Made by a program: the position numbers and the translations under genes. From Candidatus Methanoplasma sp. (GTDB lineage Archaea > Thermoplasmatota > Thermoplasmata > Methanomassiliicoccales > Methanomethylophilaceae), in NCBI GenBank assembly GCA_031256615.1, contig JAIRQG010000096.1, positions 1-15,312 on the forward strand: DNA of 15,312 nt, given 5' to 3'. Within the stretch, counting starts at the first letter, position 1; the number at the start of each line of letters is the position of its first letter. The notes under the pieces are model-generated. The model ran no database searches. It had not been told where the DNA came from and worked only from the letters and a program-made list of their open reading frames with translations. Positions 7,457 through 13,613 of this stretch are shown here, piece by piece.

Positions 7457-8845
7457 TCACATGCAGTCGCGGACGATCCCTTTTGCAAGCTCCATCATAC
7501 TGACCGCATAAGCCTTATCTTTCGCCTCGGCGGTCACATCGATGTGTTCGGGGTCATCCGCGTTCCTGGCGATAGCGAACCATCCGCCGGACATGCGCAC
7601 CCTTTTTCCCTCGATCTCCCAAGCCTCTTCGGTGTCAAGTTCCTTCAGCCTGTCGTTGAGTTTTTTGTTGAAGAGCTCGGTGTTTCCCGGACCGTACAAA
7701 GAATCCCGGAGGACAGTGTATCTGGGGAAGGATGCAAGAAGGCAGCTTATGCTGTCATCTCTGGATATCTTGGCAAGTATCACCGCCGCGTTTATTGCAT
7801 CGGGGCACAGCGTCACATCCGGGAAGATGAATGTTCCATTGGTCATCGCGCCCATCGCGGCACCGTATTTCTTTATGGCGGCGGTTATCGATTCCAGATC
7901 ATTGTCTGCCCGTATTATCCGCCTTTCTTCTTTGGCCGCTGCATCGCCTGGAACCCCGTTGCCGATCAGGCCCCTGAATGCATCGTCGACCACAGCGGAA
8001 GCGTTGAAAGGTATCACTGCGGAAGAGGGTTTGAGATGCATAAGCAAAAGTGCCAATATGTTCTCTGGGTCAACGTAGTTCCCTCTTTCGTCGATAAGCG
8101 CAAGCCTTGTTCCGTCCCCGTTAAGTGCGATGCCTATGCTTCCAAGCTCCATACCGACGAACTCCGCAAGATTGGAGACATCATCGGCACTCACCCCCGG
8201 CGGTCTGGGACTGTACTGTGTATCGTACTGCGCATTGATAGCCGTCAGATCAACGCCGACGGATGCCAATATCTGAGGCGCACATACAGATGTGCTGCCG
8301 CATCCGCAGTCCAATATTATGGGCGTATCTATGTCCTTTCCGTGTTTTTCGCGGATCGTTCTGTTATAATTCCTGTCAGCCGAGTCGCAGAGCCGCAGTT
8401 TACCGATGTCCCGATACCCAGGAAGGGGCAGGTCCCTCATTCCCGTCACAATCATCTGCCGCAGCTGTTCCTGCGTGAAGATGGAGCCGTCGGAGCCCAT
8501 GATGTATATCTTGCTGATCGTCCCCTGCTCATTCGGTTCTCCCACCATAAGCATGCAGTCTGAGTCCTTTGACGCCAATGCAACCGCGGGAGCCGGGGCT
8601 ATGTCCGCATCGTTCACGTCTGCGCCTGCCGAAAGCAGCCCGCTTATAAGGGCATTCTTGACCATCCTGCTGTTTGGGCCGTTATCGGACCCAATACACA
8701 CTCTTTTGTAGGATCGGCCGACCATCCGCCCTATTCTAATGGCGTTTTCTGCGGTCATATCGCTGTCCGTTATCGAACGGAGCGTCAAAGCGGGGGTATC
8801 GTTCATTGATACCAGAGAAGAATCCCGATTGATATTTCTTGTCAT
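7457..8845 (-). CDS. Phosphohexomutase-family protein with degenerate active site (probable pseudoenzyme)
   Basis: Start chosen at ATG 8845 (462 residues): a TTTTTTATG box lies 25 bp upstream. The GTG at 8896 would add 17 residues. The fold is recognisable as an archaeal phosphoglucomutase/phosphomannomutase: AIRIGRMVG, KNALISGLLSAGADV, IILDCGCGSTSV, RPPGVSADDVSNLAEFV, and TFIFPDVTLCPDAINAA. But every diagnostic loop is altered. The catalytic TASHNP loop is VGEPNEQG (101-108), with no phosphoserine; the metal loop DGDGDR is NGDGTR (242-247); the sugar loop GEESGH or GEENGG is GAMTNG (332-337); the phosphate loop RPSGTEP is ARNADDP (426-432); and the N-terminal FGTxGIRG is missing. The frame is intact over its full length, so this looks like a retained protein with a non-mutase role rather than a decaying gene. 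It is probably expressed alone. Confidence 0.82.
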   Translation of the reverse strand: MTRNINRDSSLVSMNDTPALTLRSITDSDMTAENAIRIGRMVGRSYKRVCIGSDNGPNSRMVKNALISGLLSAGADVNDADIAPAPAVALASKDSDCMLMVGEPNEQGTISKIYIMGSDGSIFTQEQLRQMIVTGMRDLPLPGYRDIGKLRLCDSADRNYNRTIREKHGKDIDTPIILDCGCGSTSVCAPQILASVGVDLTAINAQYDTQYSPRPPGVSADDVSNLAEFVGMELGSIGIALNGDGTRLALIDERGNYVDPENILALLLMHLKPSSAVIPFNASAVVDDAFRGLIGNGVPGDAAAKEERRIIRADNDLESITAAIKKYGAAMGAMTNGTFIFPDVTLCPDAINAAVILAKISRDDSISCLLASFPRYTVLRDSLYGPGNTELFNKKLNDRLKELDTEEAWEIEGKRVRMSGGWFAIARNADDPEHIDVTAEAKDKAYAVSMMELAKGIVRDCM

Positions 8846-8865
8846 TCGTAAGGCAATTGACCCAG

Positions 8866-8875
8866 CATAAAAAAT
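8866..8875 (-). promoter_or_regulatory. TATA box for the phosphohexomutase-like gene
   Basis: The minus strand reads TTTTTTATG(C), centred about 25 bp before ATG 8845. A second candidate, GTTAATAAA at 8919-8911, would give a leader of about 45 bases and would start transcription after the GTG at 8896, so both candidates argue against the longer reading. Confidence 0.4.
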
Positions 8876-8922
8876 GCTTTTTAGGCCTTTAAGCACGTTT
8901 TTTGAGGTGATTTATTAACAAC

Positions 8923-8981
8923 TTTTAAATATCCCCCATCTGGATATTTATTTCGCACTATGCCAGCAGGCAAAAGGTGAG
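8923..8981 (+). promoter_or_regulatory. Promoter, six-codon upstream ORF and ribosome site of the 72-aa gene
   Basis: Two TATA-like elements, TTTTAAATA (8923-8931) and ATATTTATT (8944-8952), precede the gene. A mini-ORF at 8960-8980 (ATG CCA GCA GGC AAA AGG TGA, encoding MPAGKR) ends inside a strong Shine-Dalgarno sequence AGGTGAG (8975-8981), eight bases before ATG 8990. Unlike most genes in this window, this one therefore seems to have a true 5' leader. Confidence 0.45.
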
Positions 8982-8989
8982 TGAAACAT

Positions 8990-9208
8990 ATGGTAATGGA
9001 GAAAATAGATGTTGCAAAAGCAAAACAAATTGCACAGAACAAAGGTCTCAAACCTGGGAAGGTAAAAGGTACTTCGGGGGTTCAGTTTACCAAAGGGAAT
9101 AACAACAGGTTGTCTGTAATAACATGGGATGAGTTCGAGGCGATCCTCAGACAGAGGAAACTTGCTATATACGAAAGCGGCGGGTGGATGAAGATAATGA
9201 AGGCGTGA
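8990..9208 (+). CDS. Small basic conserved-looking protein, function unknown
   Basis: A 72-residue protein from ATG 8990, chosen because AGGTGAG sits eight bases upstream; GTG 8981 is inside that site and ATG 8996 is too far from it. Sequence features: an N-terminal helix KAKQIAQNKG, a KPGKVKGTSGVQFTKGNN segment, ISWDEF-like VITWDEFEAILRQRKLAIY, and a GGWMKIMKA tail. The pattern looks like a compact alpha/beta domain with a basic surface and recalls small archaeal orphan proteins, but I cannot name a family. Gene is AT-rich (about 37% GC over 9001-9060 by hand count) with A-rich codons unlike its neighbours. Its stop codon sits inside a 7-bp hairpin. A nucleic-acid-binding role is a guess from charge only. 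Confidence 0.7.
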   Translation: MVMEKIDVAKAKQIAQNKGLKPGKVKGTSGVQFTKGNNNRLSVITWDEFEAILRQRKLAIYESGGWMKIMKA

Positions 9209-9222
9209 GTTTCCGAACTCAC
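9205..9222 (+). terminator. Stem-loop over the stop codon of the 72-aa gene
   Basis: GTGAGTT (9205-9211), loop TCCG, AACTCAC (9216-9222): a perfect 7-bp stem with a UNCG-like tetraloop that contains the TGA stop. There is no T tract after it, so it may be a 3'-end stabiliser or processing mark rather than an intrinsic terminator. Confidence 0.35.
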
Positions 9223-9255
9223 TCGTGCATGTCGCCCTTGGTGTGCACGTAATTC

Positions 9256-9262
9256 TTTATAT
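9256..9262 (+). promoter_or_regulatory. TATA box of tRNA-Leu
   Basis: TTTATAT is centred about 28 bp before the first base of the mature tRNA, within a box resembling methanogen stable-RNA promoters. Confidence 0.5.
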
Positions 9263-9286
9263 GAAAAAGTAATTCAGCCCGAGTAG

Positions 9287-9370
9287 GCAGGGGTAGTCAA
9301 GCCTGGCCAACGACGCTAGATTCAGGGTCTAGTCCTTAGTGGTCCGAGGGTTCAAATCCCTTCCCCTGCA
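9287..9370 (+). tRNA. tRNA-Leu (anticodon CAG)
   Basis: Acceptor GCAGGGG (9287-9293) pairs with CCCCTGC (9363-9369), discriminator A at 9370; CCA is not encoded. The anticodon stem CTAGA/TCTAG closes the loop TTCAGGG, giving anticodon CAG. A long variable arm (class II) and a T arm GAGGG-TTCAAAT-CCCTT confirm leucine. At 84 nt there is no room for an intron. A T-rich stretch (ATTAGATTTATCTT) follows and may end transcription. Confidence 0.95.
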
Positions 9371-9581
9371 CTATTAGATTTATCTTGCGATGTTCCTTTC
9401 TTGAAATCCTCATGTGTGTAAACAAGGCGAAACTTTGTTGAAGCTTAACATCTGGGTCCTTTGATTTTTCAGTGCGCTGAAGGTAAATGAGCAGCATTCG
9501 CTGACCATTGCACCGCTCGGCTCGGCATGATCAAAACCTGCTTTCATCAGGATACAGATCCTTTAGATCTATCCAAAAAAA
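9371..9581. other. Intergenic stretch with no recognisable gene
   Basis: About 210 bp between tRNA-Leu and the feo control region. It is not repeat-rich and has no convincing ORF with a start signal on either strand. A minus-strand frame of about 45 codons runs through it into the tRNA, which argues against coding. An imperfect 16-bp palindrome, TTTAGATCTATCCAAA (9562-9577), resembles a weak third copy of the feo operator. Confidence 0.4.
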
Positions 9582-9623
9582 TTTTGGAATGCCTAACTTT
9601 ATATATCTTTAGGATATCCTAAA
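9582..9623 (+). promoter_or_regulatory. feo promoter with two DtxR/IdeR-like palindromes flanking the TATA box
   Basis: TATA box TTTATATAT (9598-9606) is about 25 bp before ATG 9627, so feoA is probably leaderless. Immediately downstream of the box lies a perfect 16-bp palindrome, TTTAGGATATCCTAAA (9608-9623). Immediately upstream lies an imperfect copy, TTTTGGAATGCCTAAC (9582-9597), sharing 5 of 6 bases in each half-site. The TTAGG/CCTAA half-sites are those of DtxR/IdeR-family metal-dependent repressors. Sites on both sides of TATA would block TBP/TFB and polymerase when iron is plentiful. The regulator is not encoded in the window; its identity is inferred from the half-site. Confidence 0.65.
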
Positions 9624-9626
9624 ATT

Positions 9627-9956
9627 ATGCAAGGCAGCTGCGAACAAGACTGTACTCACGGCAGCAAGTGTGAAGGAAAATGCACGGGCAATATGTGCGT
9701 GCCGATCGAGGGGGGAGCGTTCATCTCAGAAAGCGGAGTGCCGTTGGTGGCAGCAAAGATCGGAGATGGCGGCAAAATCGTCAGAGTATCCGGAAAACAG
9801 GACACAAGGAAGTTTCTGTGCGAGCTTGGTTTCGTCATAGGGGCACACGTGTCAGTTGTGAATGAGAATTCCGGAAACATGATTTTGGGAATAAAAGGGT
9901 CCAGAGTGGCGATGGACAGGGCGATAGCATCGAAGATATTCTTTGCTCCGGTATAA
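9627..9956 (+). CDS. feoA: FeoA-like protein with Cys-rich N-terminal extension
   Basis: FeoA is a small SH3-like cytoplasmic partner of the ferrous iron transporter FeoB. The FeoA domain covers about residues 36-108 (LVAAKIGDGGKIVRV, LCELGFVIGAHVSVV, MILGIKGSRVAMDRAIASKI). At 109 residues it is longer than a typical ~75-80-residue FeoA because of a roughly 30-residue N-terminal extension with cysteines at 5, 9, 15, 19 and 24 and a histidine at 11, a pattern that could bind a metal or an iron-sulfur cluster. The start at ATG 9627 is fixed by the TATA box 25 bp upstream and includes all five cysteines. It is the first gene of the feo operon and 86 bp precede feoB. Confidence 0.88.
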   Translation: MQGSCEQDCTHGSKCEGKCTGNMCVPIEGGAFISESGVPLVAAKIGDGGKIVRVSGKQDTRKFLCELGFVIGAHVSVVNENSGNMILGIKGSRVAMDRAIASKIFFAPV

Positions 9957-9965
9957 GGCAGGGAA

Positions 9966-9980
9966 ACGCGCCTGCGGCGC
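9966..9980 (+). other. GC-rich hairpin between feoA and feoB
   Basis: CGCGCC-TGC-GGCGCG forms a tight 6-bp stem with a three-base loop ten bases after the feoA stop. No T tract follows, so termination is not obvious; it could partly uncouple feoA from feoB or mark an mRNA end. The rest of the 86-bp gap shows only an AT-rich stretch and a weak GAGG about 12 bases before the feoB ATG. Confidence 0.35.
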
Positions 9981-10042
9981 GCATGACCTGATACATACCA
10001 TAGCTACAGTATCGATATCATGAATTGAGGATGTGTTGAATA

Positions 10043-12157
10043 ATGACGGCGCAGATCGCTTTGATAGGAAACCCGAACTCGGGGAAGACCACGATGTTCA
10101 ACAAACTCACCGGAAGTTCCCAGCGTGTAGGGAACTGGCCGGGAGTGACGGTGGAACGGAAAGAGGGCAGACTGAAGAACAATGAGGATATTGTCGTTGT
10201 GGATCTGCCGGGGATATATTCTATGTCCCCTTATTCTCCCGAAGAGATAGTATCTCGGGACTTTTTGCTGAACAGCAAGCCGGATGCGGTCGTCAACATA
10301 GTCGACGCCTCGAACCTGGAGAGAAATCTGTATCTGACGACGCAGATCATCGAGATCGGCATCCCGACGGTCATTGCGCTGAACATGATGGACGTGGTCA
10401 GCAAGAAAGGCGTCAAGATAGACGTAGGCAGGCTGTCCAAGGCTCTCGGGTGCATTATAATCGAGACATCCGCTCTAAAAGGAGACGGCATCGAAGAGCT
10501 TACGGAAGCCATCGTGTCCCTGATAGGGGCCGAAGAAAGCAGCGGCCTGATCTACTCAGAGGTTCTGGAGGGATACATCTCCAGGATGGAAGAGACGATA
10601 CAGGGGAAAGTACCGGAGGAGCTCATAAGATGGTACGCCCTCAAACTGCTGGAGAGAGATGAAAAAGTTAAAAGTGACATAGGCCAGGATACCTGGTACA
10701 GGATCGAGGCCATAGTATCTTCCATGGAAGAGAGGTTGGATAACGATGCCGACGGGATCATTGCAGAGGAAAGATACTCCCGGATAGAGAAGATAATGAG
10801 CGATGCCGTCGACAGGGGCAACGTAAAGATAGAAGAGGTCCCCTCCGACAAAATAGACAGGATCGTGACGAGCCGCTGGCTGGGGATCCCCATATTCATC
10901 ATGATAATGTTCGCGATATATTTCGTCGCGATCGAGACCGTAGGAGGGTGGGGGACAAACATGCTCAATGAGTATATCTCCGACACCCTGATGCCTGCCG
11001 CCAAAGAGTGGCTTGTCAACGCCGAGGTCGCAGACTGGATGGTGGGACTGATCGTCAACGGCATCATCGCAGGTGTCGGAGCAGTGATAGGATTCCTGCC
11101 GCAGATGATAGTGCTGTTCCTGGTATTGGTCCTGCTTGAGGAATGCGGATACATGTCCAGGGTGGCTTTCATAATGGATCATATCTTCCGCAGGTTCGGC
11201 CTGTCAGGGAAATCGTTCATCTCCGTTCTGGTGGGAATGGGATGCGGCGTCCCCGGCATAATGGCATCCAGGTCCATCGAAGGGAAGGCGGAGAGAAGGA
11301 TAACCGCAATGACGGTCACTTTCATACCGTGTTCTGCGAAACTGCCTGTGATCGCTCTGATAGCCGGCGCGCTGTTCGGGCAGAGCGCGTTCGTAGCCGT
11401 TTCCGTCTACGCCTTCGGCATAATATCCATACTGACGTCGGGAATAATCCTGAAAAAATGGAAATCGCTTTCAGGCACCCCGTCCCCATTCATCATGGAA
11501 CTTCCGCCGTACCACGTACCGCATGCGCTGAGCGTCGTAAGGTCGACGGCGGAGAGAGCCTGGTCATTTGTCAGAATGGCCGGTACGATCGTACTGCTGG
11601 CGTGCGTGACCGTGTGGTTCCTTTCATCATTCGACTGGGGGCTCAGCATGGTGGACGCCGGAGATTCGATGCTGGCCGATATGGGTAATGTTCTCAGGTG
11701 GATATTCGTACCGCTTGGATTCGGGGATGATTGGCAGTTCGCCACCGCAACCCTGACCGGCCTGGTATCAAAAGAGAATATTATAGGGACAATGGGAGTT
11801 CTCTTCAGTTCCGGAGGAACGGGAGGCGAAGGGCTGTGGGATGTTGTGGGAAGCATGCTGACCCAAGCAGGAGGATATTCTTTCCTTCTGTTCAATATGA
11901 TGTGCGCCCCGTGTTTCGCAGCGATCGGCGCAATGAGGGCCGAACTCGGGTCGTGGAAGGACACGGGGAAGGCGGTCCTCTATCAGTGCGCATTGGCGTA
12001 TACGCTTTCGCTTGTGGTCTATCAATTCACCACAATATTCTTCGGCAACGGTCCCGAATGGTGGCTGGTTCTCGCGATAGCGGCGCTTGCCGTATCGATT
12101 TACCTGATCGTCGCAAAGGAACCGTTCGGATTCTTAAGGAGGGGACACGATGCTTAA
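10043..12157 (+). CDS. feoB: Ferrous iron transporter FeoB
   Basis: FeoB imports Fe2+ across the cytoplasmic membrane and couples this to an N-terminal G-protein domain. The 704-residue product has G1 GNPNSGKTT (9-17), switch I NWPGVTVERKEG (31-42), G3 DLPG (54-57) and G4 NMMD (114-117), then a helical linker to about 270. The membrane part begins near residue 280 and carries the two Gate domains, with MGCGVPGIMASRSIEGKAER, TFIPCSAKLPVIAL (with the conserved Cys) and LTGLVSKENIIGTMGVLF. Length and motifs are typical and nothing is missing. The final 8 bases overlap the start of the small Cys-rich membrane protein, so the three genes form one operon under the double palindrome. Confidence 0.97.
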   Translation: MTAQIALIGNPNSGKTTMFNKLTGSSQRVGNWPGVTVERKEGRLKNNEDIVVVDLPGIYSMSPYSPEEIVSRDFLLNSKPDAVVNIVDASNLERNLYLTTQIIEIGIPTVIALNMMDVVSKKGVKIDVGRLSKALGCIIIETSALKGDGIEELTEAIVSLIGAEESSGLIYSEVLEGYISRMEETIQGKVPEELIRWYALKLLERDEKVKSDIGQDTWYRIEAIVSSMEERLDNDADGIIAEERYSRIEKIMSDAVDRGNVKIEEVPSDKIDRIVTSRWLGIPIFIMIMFAIYFVAIETVGGWGTNMLNEYISDTLMPAAKEWLVNAEVADWMVGLIVNGIIAGVGAVIGFLPQMIVLFLVLVLLEECGYMSRVAFIMDHIFRRFGLSGKSFISVLVGMGCGVPGIMASRSIEGKAERRITAMTVTFIPCSAKLPVIALIAGALFGQSAFVAVSVYAFGIISILTSGIILKKWKSLSGTPSPFIMELPPYHVPHALSVVRSTAERAWSFVRMAGTIVLLACVTVWFLSSFDWGLSMVDAGDSMLADMGNVLRWIFVPLGFGDDWQFATATLTGLVSKENIIGTMGVLFSSGGTGGEGLWDVVGSMLTQAGGYSFLLFNMMCAPCFAAIGAMRAELGSWKDTGKAVLYQCALAYTLSLVVYQFTTIFFGNGPEWWLVLAIAALAVSIYLIVAKEPFGFLRRGHDA

Positions 12158-12320
12158 CGCCGCGACGCTGCTGGTAGGGCTGGCGGTGCTGGCCGCCGTG
12201 GTCCTCGCCTCATACTCTGTATACAGGACCGTCAGAAGGGGCGGTTGCGGCACCTGCAGCAAATGCTCTAAGTGCAAAGACTGCCAGGCCTGCGGGCAAT
12301 GCCCGAAGAATGAGAAATAA
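12150..12320 (+). CDS. FeoB-associated Cys-rich membrane miniprotein
   Basis: A 56-residue gene whose ATG lies inside the last codons of feoB (8-base overlap), preceded by an AGGAGGGGA ribosome site at 12137-12145. Residues 3-24 form one transmembrane helix (N-terminus out or in cannot be told), followed by a basic RTVRRGG linker. The C-terminal half holds seven cysteines at 33, 36, 39, 42, 45, 48 and 51, exactly every third residue, then PKNEK. It matches the layout of bacterial FeoB-associated Cys-rich membrane proteins, of unclear function but always next to feoB. A tail of this kind could bind iron as it leaves FeoB or carry a cluster; that is inference. The gene is easily missed because of its size. 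Confidence 0.85.
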   Translation: MLNAATLLVGLAVLAAVVLASYSVYRTVRRGGCGTCSKCSKCKDCQACGQCPKNEK

Positions 12321-12343
12321 GGCATTGCAAGCTGAACAGCGCG

Positions 12344-12616
12344 TTACCTCCACAATAAAGAGGCGGCCAGGAATATCACGATCAGCGTGATCAGCACCGT
12401 TGCGACCTTTGCCCATTTCCAGTCCTTTTCAGCTATGAGGCAGACGTAGGTCACCAAGACCCCCACGAACGGAGATGCGATGAGAATCAGAATGCCTGCC
12501 CACATTATCTCGTCGCCGTGATCCCCGCCTGAAAGCAGCAGCCCTGCCGCAAGGACGGCGACCCCGGTGAAGAGGCAGCACTTCAGGGCAAGCGAGGTGG
12601 CATCGTGCATTTTCAT
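12344..12616 (-). CDS. DUF1634 small membrane protein
   Basis: A 90-residue protein with three hydrophobic segments at about residues 9-28, 37-60 and 67-88, and the mid-loop ASPFVGVLVTYVCLIAEKDWKWA typical of DUF1634 (given in short: SPF...VCL...KDWKWA). In archaea this family is found almost always next to a TauE/SafE permease, as here, and is presumed to be its partner. Its ATG overlaps the permease TGA (ATGA), showing translational coupling. Its TAA is 23 bp from the converging end of the feo operon, with no clear terminator between them. Confidence 0.8.
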   Translation of the reverse strand: MKMHDATSLALKCCLFTGVAVLAAGLLLSGGDHGDEIMWAGILILIASPFVGVLVTYVCLIAEKDWKWAKVATVLITLIVIFLAASLLWR

Positions 12617-13434
12617 AGTATGCCTCCCGCTTCGAGGAAGATTATGACCGAGATCGCCAAGAGAAGTATCGAGAAATATTTTCTCATAGGTTCCGCATCA
12701 AGTTTCTTAGCGATCCTAGTGCCGATCATCGAACCCAAGAGTGCGCCCACGGCTATCGCGGCCGCATAATCCAAAAGAAGGTCTCCGTGGATGAAATAGA
12801 TGATCGCGCCCGAGAATGCCGTTATCCCTATCATGTAACTGCTTGTCGCGCTGGCGACCTTGATCGGAACGTGCATGTAAACGTTCATCAGAGGCACTTT
12901 GATGGCCCCGCCGCCTACGCCCGTCATAGAGGACAGGATCCCGGCGCCCGTGCACACCAAAAGGCCTCCTTTTACATTCATTACATTATATTTCTTTACG
13001 GTCTGATCTTTGCTGTCTGTGTAGGTAAAGTTCATGCCCCCCTCGCCGTCGGAGTTCTCGATGATCTTCTCTTTCCTGAATATCATGTTCGCCGCGCTGT
13101 AGATGAGCACGCAGGCGAAGATGCAGAGAAGTATGTGATTTGCGACATACGCCGCAAGGACGGCACCGGCCATTGCGCCGACCGACGTTGTGATCTCAAG
13201 CAAGAGCCCGAGTCTGATGTTGGAGCTTTTGTTCTTCACATAGACGGATGCTGCCCCGGTGGAAGTAGCGATTATTCCTACCAGGCTCACGGCTATCGCC
13301 TCATTCGCAGACAGACCGAACAATAAAGTCAGGACGGGGATGAAGATTATCCCTCCCCCTATGCCGAAAATAGTGCCGATTATGCTTGCGCCCACGCCGA
13401 TCGCGATAAGGGCAAGGATCAGTAAAGGATCCAT
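12613..13434 (-). CDS. TauE/SafE family membrane permease
   Basis: A 273-residue permease of the sulfite/organosulfonate exporter family. The start at ATG 13434 (MDPLLILALIAIGVG) is chosen because a TATA-like AATTAATAT on this strand (13462-13454) is about 25 bp upstream and because an 83-residue in-frame extension to 13683 is hydrophilic, unlike the family, and runs into the rRNA control region. The two internally repeated glycine motifs are present: GIGGGIIFIPVL in the first half and TGVGGGAIKVPL in the second, each starting a four-helix half. Between them is a ~35-residue polar insert (residues ~118-150) seen in archaeal members that pair with DUF1634. Substrate is unknown; sulfite, sulfoacetate or other sulfur anions are the family range. 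Confidence 0.88.
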   Translation of the reverse strand: MDPLLILALIAIGVGASIIGTIFGIGGGIIFIPVLTLLFGLSANEAIAVSLVGIIATSTGAASVYVKNKSSNIRLGLLLEITTSVGAMAGAVLAAYVANHILLCIFACVLIYSAANMIFRKEKIIENSDGEGGMNFTYTDSKDQTVKKYNVMNVKGGLLVCTGAGILSSMTGVGGGAIKVPLMNVYMHVPIKVASATSSYMIGITAFSGAIIYFIHGDLLLDYAAAIAVGALLGSMIGTRIAKKLDAEPMRKYFSILLLAISVIIFLEAGGIL

Positions 13435-13453
13435 GCTCCGGAGAGGGCATCGG

Positions 13454-13462
13454 GATATTAAT
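13454..13462 (-). promoter_or_regulatory. TATA box of the TauE-DUF1634 operon
   Basis: The minus strand reads AATTAATAT, centred 24-25 bp before ATG 13434, consistent with a leaderless transcript and with the short start for the permease. Confidence 0.45.
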
Positions 13463-13480
13463 TCTTGATGTAAAATATGT

Positions 13481-13543
13481 CCGGTTCTGCGCTGGCAACC
13501 GGTTTTTCTGACACAGAGGCGAACGGTTTTCCGGGGTCCGTTC
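13481..13543 (+). terminator. Two hairpins between the TauE and 23S promoters
   Basis: CCGGTT (13481-13486) pairs with AACCGG (13497-13502) and is followed by TTTTT on the plus strand, which looks like an intrinsic terminator although no plus-strand gene ends here. A second stem, GAACGG (13521-13526) with CCGTTC (13538-13543), follows. They may stop readthrough into the 23S gene. Confidence 0.3.
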
Positions 13544-13613
13544 CGGCTCGGCAGAAGGGGCAAACTATATTCTTCTAAAAATAATACCCTTAATAGCGCC
13601 GAGATTTTCTGAA

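Noticed and set aside
7544..8563. A 339-codon plus-strand open frame opposite the phosphohexomutase-like gene
   Set aside because: The opposite strand has clear family landmarks; this frame has Cys/Arg/His-rich composition typical of an antisense shadow.
9371..9540. Minus-strand open frame of about 45 codons beginning MLLIYLQRTEKSK and running into the tRNA
   Set aside because: It is antisense to tRNA-Leu, has no ribosome site, promoter or recognisable motif, and is short enough to be chance.
9551..9570. Possible C/D box sRNA on the minus strand (CTGATGA near 9545-9551)
   Set aside because: The base before TGATGA is C rather than a purine, and no D box lies at a suitable distance.
11143..11688. 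Plus-strand and minus-strand open frames of 180-208 codons inside feoB
   Set aside because: They are Arg/His/Ser-rich shadow frames of a clearly coding GC-rich gene, with no motif of their own.
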